Shown here piece after piece: positions 1-10,381 of a stretch of 64,000 nucleotides of DNA. The DNA comes from Tritrichomonas musculus (Eukaryota > Parabasalia > Tritrichomonadida > Tritrichomonadidae), in the NCBI GenBank assembly GCA_039105265.1, contig JAPFFF010000006.1, forward strand, positions 248,001 through 312,000, read 5' to 3'. The notes beneath the pieces were generated by a model. The model searched no databases and had not been told where the DNA came from. It saw only the letters and a list, made by a program, of their open reading frames with translations. The position numbers and the translations under genes are program-made. The stretch's first letter is position 1. Each line of letters opens with the position of its first letter.

Positions 1-1
1 T

Positions 2-2638
2 TCGTCACCATCTGTTCCATTTTCATCATTGAAAGACTTCATAATTGGTCTTGTAATGAACATCAAGGAAATTGAAGAAATATCAGAAGCAAACAGCACC
101 AAAGAAATTATTTCATTAATTGATGAAAAACTAGAAATTTATTCAAATAATATTTTGTTATTTTATGAAATAGTTCATTATAAGAATAACCAAATAGATA
201 CTTCACAAATGGTCAATGTTCTTGTTGATTATCTCACCAAAAACAAACAAGGAAGAAACACTGGTTCTATTGTTAATTTGTTAATTAAAATGGATTCAAA
301 TAACAAACAAGGAATTAATAACATTTCAAGTTTCTTTACTGATGAAATGTTATTAAATTACTTCAAAACAGATAAAACAAAAGAAATTCTTTCATTGACA
401 ATAAAAAGAATTAAAAATGATAATTCAAAGTTGGATTTGCTTTTTTCATTTTCATCAAATGAATATTCAAATCCAATGATATTGAGTAAGTTATTCATTT
501 GCATTTTATCGTCTAGAAATCAAAAACCACAACAAAAGCTAAAAATAATTGGAATTGAAGGTAAAAATTACATGGAAATTTTCTTTTCTAAAATTCTTCC
601 TCAATTTAATATCGAAATATTAAATTCAATGGTCAAGCATGTAATGAACTTTATTCCTTATTTCATTGAAGACACATTTGAAACATTCATTGCATATTCT
701 GATATTCTTGTTGAGAAATTAATTTTTAGTTTGAATTTTGATGTGAGAAAGAATGCTTGTTCGATCTTTTTGAAATTCATGATGAAAAATGAAAATGATT
801 CATCTAAAGCACGTGCATTTTTCAACATTTATAAATCATTAATTAAAAGGTTAGACTTTTTACAAAACACAATTATTAGACTTGTGAAAGATGACAGAAA
901 TAGTTATTCATACTTGGCAAATTCACTTCAAGTTGAACATTATTTTTATCTTTTGGGAAGAATCGTAAACATTTGTAAATTTAATGATAACATTTTACAT
1001 CAAAGCGAGAATTTGGCAAACTTTTTAATAAATACAACTATTCAATTTGAGAAGTTTCATGAACCATGTTTTGTGCGTAAATTTGTTCTTGAATTCATTA
1101 TAGAAGCAGTTAAAAAAGATAAATCAATTGAGTTTTTCGGTGAACAAGGAGAAATATTAGGATACTTTATGCAAGGGATTCCGTTTTTCCAACATTCTTC
1201 ATATTTTAGTTCTGATCAAATGAATGAGCTTGAAACATATGCTGATACTTATATTAGATTCATGATGATTATTCCTGTTAAATTGTTCTATTTCATTGCA
1301 AATACAAACTTCATGTTTGAAATATTAAAATCTAAAAAATACATGTCAAATCAATATGCTAAAAGGTTCTACAAATACTTATGTAATGATTATTTGGAAT
1401 ATTATGCGACAAGAAACATGAATTATGTTTCTAACTTCGCCAATATTTTCTTTTCTGGTTGTCTTAGTTGTCATCTTGAATCGGGACGAGTTGTTCCGAT
1501 AAAAATTGCTGTTTTCATCATGAAAAAGTATCCTGAATTGTCGAATTTCTTCTTCAATAACAGCTTGTATTCGAACGCTTTGGATTTCATTAATAGAATG
1601 ATTAAGCAATACGTTCACGAGAAAAATAGAAGTAGAATGCCAATTGACACTTCCGTCTTTCCTTTGATGCATTTGCTTGGCGTTTTCATTGAAAACTTCG
1701 CAACTGTTCCTGGAAACAAAGTTTCTTATTTTTTCACACCAAGCAACTATCAAAGTGTTTCGACTTATTTTGAAAAAAATATGGCAGAACCGATGCATAT
1801 CATTCAATTTTCACTTTTAGAAAGGAATTCTAAGAATTATTCAATTAATTCTAAAGGTTCGTTTGTTTTTCTTAGGTCACTTTTTGACTTGAATTTTAGT
1901 CAGAGAAAAAAAGAAGAAATTTACGATGCAATTCTTCCATTCTTAAGTTATGAAAACGGCTTCATTAGTCACGTTCCAATGAAGGCAAAACATGAAGCAA
2001 CTAATTTCATGTTGACTGTTTTGAAATGGGCTTCAAAGGCAACAAATTTGTTGAGTATCGGACCATTTTCAAACCGAATTTCAACTGAACTCTCATCCTT
2101 TATTACATCGATTTTTCAAAGAGAATCGCTTGAATCATCAGTGAGAATCGACGAAATAACACGAAATAAAGAAAAGAAATGTGATAAAGAAGTCTTGTCT
2201 TTGTTATCTAAAGAAACATTGCATAACATTAAATACATCAATGCGCAATCAATTCACAAGCTTTTTGAAGCTTTTCGATCATTGATGATCATTTCTGAAG
2301 GTTCTTTTTACTTCTCGTCAAAAGAGATGATTAATTTGTGCATTTTTGTTATGAGGAAAATGAATTATGTCCCTCTTGAACTGATTCAAAGTACTCAAAC
2401 TTACCTCTTGAATGTTGTAAGAAATGATTACACAAACGAAACTGTGAATGACTTCATTAATGCTGCCAAAATCATTGATGAAGTTGTGAAGCAATTTAAC
2501 GTTGAAGTGCCAAAGATTCAAATTGATCCACAAGCAAAAGAAAACATTGATAAATGGGCAAAAAAGGCTCAAGAAGGAAGAACTACAAATGATGATTTTG
2601 TAGCCTTTCATTTATTTATAATTTTCTTTCCAAAATAA
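2..2638 (+). CDS. Large alpha-helical protein, C-terminal part (or whole gene starting near 56)
   Basis: The frame is open to the left edge, so this may be the C-terminal ~878 residues of a larger protein. The first ATG in frame is at 56 and would give an 860-residue protein; the 55 bases before it are less AT-rich than ordinary spacers here, which favours a truncated gene. The protein is almost entirely amphipathic helix, rich in Asn, Lys, Phe and Ile, in the style of HEAT/armadillo-like solenoids. I see no signal peptide, membrane segment or catalytic motif. The stop is TAAA. It converges on the minus-strand gene ending at 2811. The function is not recognised; a scaffold or the solenoid part of a large complex subunit are both possible. 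Confidence 0.75.
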   Translation, partial: SSPSVPFSSLKDFIIGLVMNIKEIEEISEANSTKEIISLIDEKLEIYSNNILLFYEIVHYKNNQIDTSQMVNVLVDYLTKNKQGRNTGSIVNLLIKMDSNNKQGINNISSFFTDEMLLNYFKTDKTKEILSLTIKRIKNDNSKLDLLFSFSSNEYSNPMILSKLFICILSSRNQKPQQKLKIIGIEGKNYMEIFFSKILPQFNIEILNSMVKHVMNFIPYFIEDTFETFIAYSDILVEKLIFSLNFDVRKNACSIFLKFMMKNENDSSKARAFFNIYKSLIKRLDFLQNTIIRLVKDDRNSYSYLANSLQVEHYFYLLGRIVNICKFNDNILHQSENLANFLINTTIQFEKFHEPCFVRKFVLEFIIEAVKKDKSIEFFGEQGEILGYFMQGIPFFQHSSYFSSDQMNELETYADTYIRFMMIIPVKLFYFIANTNFMFEILKSKKYMSNQYAKRFYKYLCNDYLEYYATRNMNYVSNFANIFFSGCLSCHLESGRVVPIKIAVFIMKKYPELSNFFFNNSLYSNALDFINRMIKQYVHEKNRSRMPIDTSVFPLMHLLGVFIENFATVPGNKVSYFFTPSNYQSVSTYFEKNMAEPMHIIQFSLLERNSKNYSINSKGSFVFLRSLFDLNFSQRKKEEIYDAILPFLSYENGFISHVPMKAKHEATNFMLTVLKWASKATNLLSIGPFSNRISTELSSFITSIFQRESLESSVRIDEITRNKEKKCDKEVLSLLSKETLHNIKYINAQSIHKLFEAFRSLMIISEGSFYFSSKEMINLCIFVMRKMNYVPLELIQSTQTYLLNVVRNDYTNETVNDFINAAKIIDEVVKQFNVEVPKIQIDPQAKENIDKWAKKAQEGRTTNDDFVAFHLFIIFFPK

Positions 2639-2810
2639 ACTGTGAGTCATTTTTTGCATACAACACAATTTTTCTGAATAATGAAAATAATCATCTCAAT
2701 TTTTGAAATAAAATAATTATTGAAAATTGAATTGTATGCAAAAAAGAAAAGCTAAAAAGAAATTGTCTATTTTTTATTTTTATTTAAAACACAAAATAAA
2801 AAAAAATTTT

Positions 2811-5345
2811 TTATTTCTTTTTCTTGTTTTGTTTGATTGTCTTTCTAACATCTTTAGTTTGGACAACTTGAAAATTGTCAAATTTTTTTATATTTGAAAT
2901 TTCACCTAAAATTTCATTTTGATAGAAAATTTGAAGTGAACTTCCCTCGATTTTATCCTTTTCACTTTCATCGCCCATTGCACTTATTTCGCCTTTACTT
3001 ATCTCAAAAGTGAGAGCCTTAATCAGTCCTCTATATGTCTCAACAGAAGTGCAATTAACGACAGAAACTCGGTCAGCTTCGAGGTTCATTTCCTTGCATT
3101 TGACGCTTCCATTCAGAGAGATGACGTCATCAGCGAAAACTGACAAAAAATCACCTTCAATCTGGCCATTAGAAACAAACTTTTCAGTTTTCAAGGAATA
3201 AAGCTTCACCTTTTCATCAAAACTTTTTGATAAAAAAGTGTCACTTTTCTTTCTACCTTTTTTTTTCGTCTCTTTCTTCTTGTCTTTTTTAATGTAAGAA
3301 AAAATCATCTTCCCTGAATTCAAAACCGTCGGAATTATCCTTGGGTATTGAAATATTTGACCTTCATTCAAAAATAAGGCATCCGATTCAATTACCATGA
3401 AATCTCCGACTTTGAACGTGGAGCCTTCGCCGCGGCTCTTGAACTTGGAATACGCAGAGACATACAGCGCGCGGATCACAATGTTGCCGACGTTCTTGAA
3501 GGTCCCTGACGAGAGAAGAAATGAGTTCTTAACGGTCGTCGCGTTGGTCACTTTGAAGACGCACATGTTCGCATCTGAGTCGTCTTCCGCATCGGCCTCG
3601 AAGAAGAGGTCGTAGCACTTGACGACGCCGTCGATGGCGCCGATCTTGCTGATGCCGCTGTTCGTCACAAAGAGAAGGTGGAGCTTCCCTTCTACGTCGA
3701 TGAGAGAATTTTTCCCAGAAACGCTCAGGTTGCTGCTCTCGATGGCAAAGCTGTCGCACGCGTGGATGCTGTAGCTGCCGCTGATTGTCACTTTTTCAGC
3801 CTGCAAGAAGCAGCAACTTGATTCTTCTTCATCACCATCTTCTTCCTCCTCTTCTTCTTCATTTTCACCTTCATTTTCATTTTCACCTTTATTATCATTT
3901 TCACCTTTATTTTCACCTTTATTATCATTTTCACCTTCATTTTCACCTTTATTATCATTTTCACCTTTATTATCATTTTCACCTTCATTTTCACCTTTAT
4001 TATCATTTTCACCTTTACTATTTTTTTCACCTTTATTTTCTTGGGTTTTTTCACTTTTTTGGTCTTGGTCATTTTCAGCTTTATTATCATTTTGACCTTT
4101 ATTTTTGTCACTTTTTTGATCAATTTGTGCCTGTATTTCAAGGTTCGTATTTTTTGTCTTTCGCGAGTGAAGGTTGATGTTCCTCGACTTGATGAATGAC
4201 GTGTTTGATAGCCTCATTCTCGGCGAGGAGCTGTCGAACGAGTTTGCGGCGAGCACTGCGCACAGCCCAGACGTCTGCAGAGACGACTTGTTTGTGAATT
4301 TTGTGTCTGCCGATACGAAGAGCAGTTCGTCAGCCACTATGTCTGCTTCCGCTGATATTTCGTTGGATCGGATAATCAATGATCTTTCGCATTCAATTTT
4401 CTCGTTTATTGTTGTTTGTGAGGCAATGAAAAAGTCGCAAAAAGTGCTCTTTATGGGCGAATCTAAAACAAGGCGTGGAGCAATAATGCGAATCATTTCT
4501 GTATTTAAATAAGAATAGTTTTCATCTTCGCTTTCTTCTTCTTCATATTCTGCGTAAAAAGTTAAAATAAGTGGGAGATCTGATTCGATTGATATTGATG
4601 TTGAGTTAGTTTTATCTTGAGATACGTCTGTTGTATTATTGTTATAAAATGTTATATATATTGAAGAATTTGGCTTGTTTAACTCAAAAATAACTGAGTA
4701 ATAGGAATCAATAGATACTTTTGGGGTAAATTGGTTTCCTTCTTCATTTTTTTTGTCTCCAAATTCATAAGTTTTATCGTTTATGTATATTTTATTTTGT
4801 TTGATTTCAATGTTGATTTTCGTTTTTATGATATAAGATGATTTAACACATTGTTCAACTAAATGACTTAATCGAATAGTTGAATGTTCTATTGCAGATA
4901 CATGAGGAAGTCGTTCAATTTCCATACCAAACGATTTGTTTGCTATTAAGGGAGATCCGTGAAGCAAATTGCACATAATTGGTTTTGAAGTTGAGACGCC
5001 AACCGATATATTTGAATCAAGTAAAAAAAGGGGAATTTTTCGAATAATTTCTGGAAATATATCCACTGATAAAATTTTAGGAAGATATAAAAAGTTGTTG
5101 CAATCGATATTACAACTATTAAATTTGTTTATTGATGGTTGTTTCTTAAAAAAACTTTGCGATTTGCTTGATAAAAAGTCTTTTTCAATATTAAATGGGT
5201 CATCTAAAAATGGTTGTTTTCTCTTCATTTTATTTGGAAATTGAGAACAAATTTGGTCATTTAATGAATGATACTTTGAGCATTTATATTTCTTATTTTG
5301 GACTAATTTTGTTTTCAAGTAGTACAATTTTGGATATTTTGACAT
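2811..5345 (-). CDS. Beta-helix-like protein with Lys-Gly-Glu-Asn repeats and acidic tract
   Basis: 844 residues from an ATG at 5345. Residues ~1-430 are ordinary AT-rich coding. Residues ~435-495 are a degenerate tandem repeat of the units NKGEN/EGEN, followed by an acidic tract at ~495-510 and a Cys pair. Residues ~510-800 are short alternating strands with regularly spaced Ser, Asn, Val and Ile (for example KVTISGSYSIHA, NSLIDVEGKLHLLF), which resembles a right-handed parallel beta-helix or haemagglutinin-type fold. The tail is Lys-rich. There is no evident signal peptide or transmembrane segment. Base composition is uneven: ~3400-3800 and ~4170-4330 are far richer in GC than neighbouring DNA (about 58% in 3421-3480). 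Function unknown; the beta-helix idea is an inference from strand periodicity only. Confidence 0.8.
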   Translation of the reverse strand: MSKYPKLYYLKTKLVQNKKYKCSKYHSLNDQICSQFPNKMKRKQPFLDDPFNIEKDFLSSKSQSFFKKQPSINKFNSCNIDCNNFLYLPKILSVDIFPEIIRKIPLFLLDSNISVGVSTSKPIMCNLLHGSPLIANKSFGMEIERLPHVSAIEHSTIRLSHLVEQCVKSSYIIKTKINIEIKQNKIYINDKTYEFGDKKNEEGNQFTPKVSIDSYYSVIFELNKPNSSIYITFYNNNTTDVSQDKTNSTSISIESDLPLILTFYAEYEEEESEDENYSYLNTEMIRIIAPRLVLDSPIKSTFCDFFIASQTTINEKIECERSLIIRSNEISAEADIVADELLFVSADTKFTNKSSLQTSGLCAVLAANSFDSSSPRMRLSNTSFIKSRNINLHSRKTKNTNLEIQAQIDQKSDKNKGQNDNKAENDQDQKSEKTQENKGEKNSKGENDNKGENEGENDNKGENDNKGENEGENDNKGENKGENDNKGENENEGENEEEEEEEDGDEEESSCCFLQAEKVTISGSYSIHACDSFAIESSNLSVSGKNSLIDVEGKLHLLFVTNSGISKIGAIDGVVKCYDLFFEADAEDDSDANMCVFKVTNATTVKNSFLLSSGTFKNVGNIVIRALYVSAYSKFKSRGEGSTFKVGDFMVIESDALFLNEGQIFQYPRIIPTVLNSGKMIFSYIKKDKKKETKKKGRKKSDTFLSKSFDEKVKLYSLKTEKFVSNGQIEGDFLSVFADDVISLNGSVKCKEMNLEADRVSVVNCTSVETYRGLIKALTFEISKGEISAMGDESEKDKIEGSSLQIFYQNEILGEISNIKKFDNFQVVQTKDVRKTIKQNKKKK
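3861..4040 (-). repeat. Coding minisatellite encoding NKGEN/EGEN units
   Basis: The plus strand shows interleaved 12- and 18-base units (tcaccttcattt and tcacctttattatcattt types) in tandem for about 180 bases, all in frame with the minus-strand gene. Units are multiples of three, so copy-number change keeps the frame. The opposite strand is also open here purely because of the repeat. Confidence 0.9.
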
Positions 5346-6697
5346 GACTATCGTAATTTCATGATATTTTCAAAATTTGAATGTTAAAATAATAATTTTT
5401 CTAATGTTCCAGATTAAAATGTTATTTAGCTATATATAATGAATTAGTGAACTCTACTTTATAGAAAATCATTCTTTCAATGCAATTTAAAAAAAAAATT
5501 GATGATCGTCATAAAGAAGGATATGGTTATATGGACAAATATAAATTCAAAATTAATTTTCGATCGAGACGGTTTAAGTTTATCAAATAAGCTGTGTTAT
5601 CATCATTGTTCAACAATGAAATTTTAAAGCATATTTACAACTAAAATCCAAGTATAAAATGATTTTTCATTTTTTTCAAAAATGGAAAAGAAAAAAAAAA
5701 AAAAAACGGTAGTGGATTGTTTTTGTAAATGATTTTTAAATGTTATTTTATATTTTAAAAAAAAGCAATGCTTTTAAAGCATTTGGGTTTAAAGTTATTT
5801 TTTTGATGATCATTATATATATTTTCACAAAAAGTTTTTTGTTATAAATTGGTAAAGTAGTTGTTAAATTTCCAATGCTCTTATTTTTATACTTTATAAA
5901 ATAAGAATTGTAATTCGAAATCAGTTGTAATTTCACTCAAAAATTTTTTTTAATCACATTCGAAATTCTTTGTTGCAAAATATTTTGTTATCTAGAAACA
6001 ACAATGGTTCGAAATAAATGAATAAGAATATCTTATGAAAAAACGACATTAGTGATAGAAAAAAAGTCATTTCACATTTTCACTTTTCAAATTGAACTCA
6101 CGATTCAAAAATATAGATTGAGTTTCAGCCAAAAGATCAAAATAGTTTTTAGCAATGATAAATCTATAATAGTCAATAAATCAATAAAAATGAAAATCTT
6201 GTAATATTATCATTTCAAAAAACAATAGTTTTCAATTTTATATTGTACAAATAGCATAACATGATTTTTTATCCAAAAAATTTATGATATATAATAATAA
6301 TAAACAATTTTTTTATAATATGAAGTTCTATAAAATGGTTCGTGCTCGCCTCAAATATTTGTTTGACTTTCTAAGGCAGCTCAGAAAAATAATATATTAT
6401 TTAATTCAATAATTGAGTTTATAAATATGTAAAAAACTTTTTGATTAAAATTTTCAAATAGTTATTCATATAAAAATGAGAAGATAGTATTGTATTTATA
6501 TTGAAAAACAGTAAAAATAAATGAAAGCTTTTTTTTTTTGTGAAAAATATCACACAAAAGTTTCAACTTTTTATGTTAAGTATTGAATTGTGATAATAAA
6601 TATTGATCTAATCAAAAAGTTCAAACCATTATTTTTATGAAAAATAGCATCAATATAATCATCTAACATCACCAAAATTCATAATTTTTATTTGTGA
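5346..6697. other. 1.35-kb divergent spacer, AT-rich
   Basis: This lies between the beta-helix-like gene (minus) and the sugar transporter (plus) and should hold both promoters. It is very AT-rich with homopolymer runs. One copy of the caaaaagtt-type motif lies at ~6612-6622, about 80 bases before the transporter start. No convincing gene, RNA gene or element was seen. Confidence 0.6.
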
Positions 6698-7957
6698 ATG
6701 GGCATTTGTTCAAAAGAACTTCTCTATGCCGGAGTGATCATGCTTGGAGCCATTCAATTTGGTTTCATATCAATTTATCCATCACCAACAGGTTTTTATA
6801 TTCGTCAAGATCATGGTTTGACAGACACAAGTATTCAATGGAGTTTATATAACTCAATCACATTCTTGTTTGCAGCGATTGCACCATTCATCACAAAGTT
6901 CATTTTAAACAAGTTCAATGGCAAAAGAAGGAATACAATCTTTGTCATTGATATCATGGGAACAGTCTTCTGGTTTTTGAATTGTTTAACAAAGATCAAC
7001 ATTTATGCAGGTATTTGCACACGTGCATTGCTAGGTATTGTCATTGGTTGCTACAGCTCAATCATTTCCATGTATCTTGTCGAAATTGCACCGGAAGGTT
7101 TGTCAGGTTTCTATGGTTCATTGAATCAGATTGGTGTTGTTATTGGTCAGTGTCTTTGGTCATTCATTGGTCCATTTTTATCATATATGGAATACAATTA
7201 TTTCGGTGGTGCTGTCTGTGCAGTTCAAGCAGTTTTAATTTGGTTCATTCCAGAGTCACCAGATGCTGGAAATGCTAATGAAGAGAACGAAGGAATTCCG
7301 ATCTTGAAAGTCTTCCAAGCCAAATATGCAAATGGCTTAATTGTCGGCGTTGTCTTGATGTTCATCCAACAATTCTGTGGTATCAATGGTATCTTAACAA
7401 ACCTTTCAGACATCATGAGTCAAGCTGGTCTTGATATTGATCCAAACTATCAATCAGGTATTTCAATTGTTTCTCAATTCATATCAGTGTTCACTGGTTC
7501 ATTGTTGATTGATAAATTAGGAAGAAGAATCGTGTGGATCATTTCTTCATCAATCTGCGGAGTTGGTTTGCTTTTAATGGCTTTGAATGAAAAATTCCAT
7601 TGGGCAGCAATTTTCCCATTAATTTGTATTTTCATTTACAACCTTGGTTTCGGTCTCGGTTTGGGTCCAATTCCTTGGTTTATTGTTTCTCAGCTCTTCG
7701 AAGCAGACGCAAGACCAGCTGCAAATTCAGTTTGCGTTGTTACAAATTGGGTTTTCTCATTCATTATTGTGATGGTGTTCCCAGAAATGAGAAAATCAAT
7801 GGGAATGTTTGGAGCTTTGCTCTTGTTCTTCTTCGTTTGTATATTTAGTATTATATTTGGTATATTCAAGGTTACTGATAATAATACAAATGTTGATGAA
7901 GATGAAGCTTCACCAGGCTCAGAGAAAAGTTCTGATAGTCATCCATCTGCACTTTAA
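6698..7957 (+). CDS. Major facilitator superfamily hexose transporter (SLC2/HXT-like)
   Basis: 419 residues with about 12 predicted membrane segments, acting as a sugar carrier in the plasma membrane. Signature motifs are present in order: RALLG (109-113, the R-x-x-x-G of helix 4), PESP (185-188, end of helix 6), QQFCGING (224-231, helix 7 QQxxGIN), DKLGRR (272-277, the loop 8-9 signature) and GLGPIPWF (321-328, helix 10). A short acidic, Ser-rich cytoplasmic tail follows (394-419). The length is slightly short for the family because the N-terminal extension and the helix 1-2 loop are small. In trichomonads such carriers bring in glucose for glycolysis. The substrate is inferred from the family, not shown. 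It converges on the HMG-CoA reductase gene. Confidence 0.93.
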   Translation: MGICSKELLYAGVIMLGAIQFGFISIYPSPTGFYIRQDHGLTDTSIQWSLYNSITFLFAAIAPFITKFILNKFNGKRRNTIFVIDIMGTVFWFLNCLTKINIYAGICTRALLGIVIGCYSSIISMYLVEIAPEGLSGFYGSLNQIGVVIGQCLWSFIGPFLSYMEYNYFGGAVCAVQAVLIWFIPESPDAGNANEENEGIPILKVFQAKYANGLIVGVVLMFIQQFCGINGILTNLSDIMSQAGLDIDPNYQSGISIVSQFISVFTGSLLIDKLGRRIVWIISSSICGVGLLLMALNEKFHWAAIFPLICIFIYNLGFGLGLGPIPWFIVSQLFEADARPAANSVCVVTNWVFSFIIVMVFPEMRKSMGMFGALLLFFFVCIFSIIFGIFKVTDNNTNVDEDEASPGSEKSSDSHPSAL

Positions 7958-8715
7958 TTTAATAATAATAATAAAAATTACTAGTTATAACCCTTATTTG
8001 TCTAGTATTAAAAAAAAAAATAATAATTTAGGACAATGTCATTCATTAAATCAAACTTTGCCTAAATAAGCATTTCAATTGGATTTTGTTCTAAATACTT
8101 TATGCTTATAATGTCTTAATTGTTTTTGGTATCGTTGGATTATGTTTTTTTTTACTAATCCATTAGAATATTCGGCTTTATTTTATGTTAATATGCGTTA
8201 CATAATTTTTTATCCCTATTTTATTTTTAATAAATCTTTGTTTTTGGAATGAATTAAATTTTTATTTTGACTGCCTACCATACCCAGAAAACAAAGGTAT
8301 AAATTATCTTTTTTTGTCATGACATCATAAATTCAAAGAGTTTATCATTGATAGTTTTTCATCCTGATAAATTTGAATTAAGATTATCTCTAGCATAGAA
8401 TTTCTATCATATTAAAAGATTCATAATAAATCAAAATTATGTTTGCGCATTTTCTGTCTTGCGAGAAATGTTGATCAATAAAGAAAATATCTAATAATAA
8501 GTAATTTAGATAAAAAAAAAATCTAGTATAAGAATAATGCTCCAACATTTTAGTCTTTTTAATGAATATGTAATTATAAAAAGCATATTTTTTACTTAGG
8601 AAACAAAAAAAGATAAATGATAATTATATAAATAAATAAAAGAAAGATAGATGGTGGTAATATCGTAACATGTTAGTGAAAGACAGTATAAATATATAAA
8701 TAACATAATAGAAAA
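7958..8715. other. Convergent 3' spacer, no gene seen
   Basis: 758 bases between two gene ends, very AT-rich, with scattered short ORFs that look random. It presumably carries the two 3' UTRs. Nothing else was recognised. Confidence 0.6.
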
Positions 8716-9999
8716 TTAAGTTAGTTGGCACCTTATTTCTGATAGAAAGTTTTGGGCTTTTGATACAGATATACTTCCAGATACAATTAATTTTTCTGCA
8801 ACAATATCAATCTCATTTCCTTTAGCTCCTGCTTCACATGCAATGTTTCTACTATGAAGCTTCATATGGCCAGCCGAAATGCCTTGAGTAACAAGAGCTC
8901 TAACAGCAGCGAAATTTTGTGCAAGACCTACAGCTGCAATAATTCTCGCTAGATCATCTGCTGATTCAACTTTCATAAGCTTTCTCCATGTGCTAACTGA
9001 AGCATTTCTGTTAATTGTACCTCCAACAATTCCAACAGGAACAGGAAGCCAGATTTCGCCAATTAAATCTTGATCTGATATTCTATATGATGTAAGAGCA
9101 GGATTATTGGATGGTAAATGAGCATAACTGTGTATGGCAGATTCGACTGCTCTTGTATCATTGCCAGTAGCTGTAACAACAGCAGTAATTCCATTCATAA
9201 TTCCTTTCCTGTGGGTAGCTCCTCTATGTTCGTTTGCTTTTGCAAAGTTTGTTGCAATGATTATTCTATTAGCAACATCATAACCATCGTATTCTTTAGT
9301 AGAAAGATCTTTGATATGCCATTTTGCTGTGGCATAGACAATTCGTTTATCTGCCATATTTGTGATAATTCCCATAAGAGGTTCGAAATTGAGTTTTTCT
9401 CGGACAAAATCTTTTATTACTTCGCAAGCATGAGTAACAGCATTTGCACCCATCGAATTTCCAACTCTAACGTGAATTTCAACAACAAGAATAGGACCTG
9501 AGTCAGTTTCTGTTTGATATATATCAGACTTATAAGCACCTCCATTTCTAGCAACCATTGATGGCATTGTGTTATTTGCAACTTCAAGGATTCTCTGAGA
9601 TTGTAATTTTAATTTAGCTAAATGTTCTGAGGAAGAGGAAGGTGCAATAAAAGCAATCTGCCCTGAGCAAACATTATCTCCTGCTGCAGTCTTGAAGCCT
9701 CCTGATGGCCTTGCTAGCTTTGCAGCAAAAGATGCAGCAGCAATAACGCTTGGTTCTTCAGTAACATAAGGAATAATTATTTCTTTGTCATCAACAATAA
9801 AATTTGTTGCAACACCAACAGGAGTAACATGCCTGCCGATACAATTTTCAATCATTGTATCAGAAGTTGAAAGAGGAAGTTGGACGTCGAGCTGGCTAAA
9901 AGCTGCGACGTCTTCGTCAGTAAGATCAAAAAGTTTTCTTAGTTGATTTATTCGTTCTTCTTTAGATAACTTATAAAATCCAGGAAGAGCTGAGCTCAT
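8716..9999 (-). CDS. Class II (bacterial-type) 3-hydroxy-3-methylglutaryl-CoA reductase
   Basis: 427 residues from ATG 9999. A two-codon TTG extension to 10005 is possible by frame but not credible in a eukaryote. It reduces HMG-CoA to mevalonate for isoprenoid synthesis. Class II features appear in order: dimer motif ENCIG (51-55), the catalytic Glu in EEPS (81-82), NSMGAN (181-186, cofactor/substrate binding, DAMGAN in Pseudomonas mevalonii), HRKGIMNG with catalytic Lys265, GNDTRA with Asp281, and GHMKLHSRN with catalytic His382. The numbering almost matches the P. mevalonii enzyme. It has no sterol-sensing membrane domain and no N-terminal membrane segment, so it should be soluble. This is the form found in bacteria and archaea, so ancient lateral transfer is a reasonable inference. 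Confidence 0.96.
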   Translation of the reverse strand: MSSALPGFYKLSKEERINQLRKLFDLTDEDVAAFSQLDVQLPLSTSDTMIENCIGRHVTPVGVATNFIVDDKEIIIPYVTEEPSVIAAASFAAKLARPSGGFKTAAGDNVCSGQIAFIAPSSSSEHLAKLKLQSQRILEVANNTMPSMVARNGGAYKSDIYQTETDSGPILVVEIHVRVGNSMGANAVTHACEVIKDFVREKLNFEPLMGIITNMADKRIVYATAKWHIKDLSTKEYDGYDVANRIIIATNFAKANEHRGATHRKGIMNGITAVVTATGNDTRAVESAIHSYAHLPSNNPALTSYRISDQDLIGEIWLPVPVGIVGGTINRNASVSTWRKLMKVESADDLARIIAAVGLAQNFAAVRALVTQGISAGHMKLHSRNIACEAGAKGNEIDIVAEKLIVSGSISVSKAQNFLSEIRCQLT

Positions 10000-10381
10000 C
10001 AGCAATTTAGAGTTAAAATTTCAGAAAAAATTAAATTCAATGGATATAAATATTAACCGAAATACTTTTTTTTTTAGATGATTTTGGGCAAAAAAAGAAT
10101 CTTTTAGTTATTTCCATCAATTTATATCAAAATGCTGCATGTCCAATGAGATTCTCAAAAATTAATTCCTTTATCAATCTTATACAATTTTTTTAAGAAT
10201 TCAATAATAACTGACCATAAATTGGTTAATATAAAATTAGGGATCTTGTTAGGTAATGTATATGATTATGATAAAAAAACTTTTTATTTCTTTATCACAA
10301 TTTTAATTTAAAAATTGAATTATATTTGAATTTTGAACTTCTTATAGTTTATCTTAATTATTCAAAAAGTCTAATGATAGA
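10000..10381. other. Divergent promoter spacer, HMG-CoA reductase / thioredoxin-like gene
   Basis: 382 bases between two start codons. A ttcaaaaagt copy at 10361-10370 lies about 12 bases before the thioredoxin-like start. No other structure was seen. Confidence 0.5.

Noticed and set aside
3785-4177. Plus-strand ORF of 130 codons rich in His, Phe, Leu and Tyr
   Set aside because: It is the complement of the NKGEN repeat; open only because the repeat lacks stops on both strands.
4174-4512. Plus-strand 112-codon ORF opposite the beta-helix-like gene
   Set aside because: Antisense to a long, better-supported frame with consistent composition; no domain pattern.
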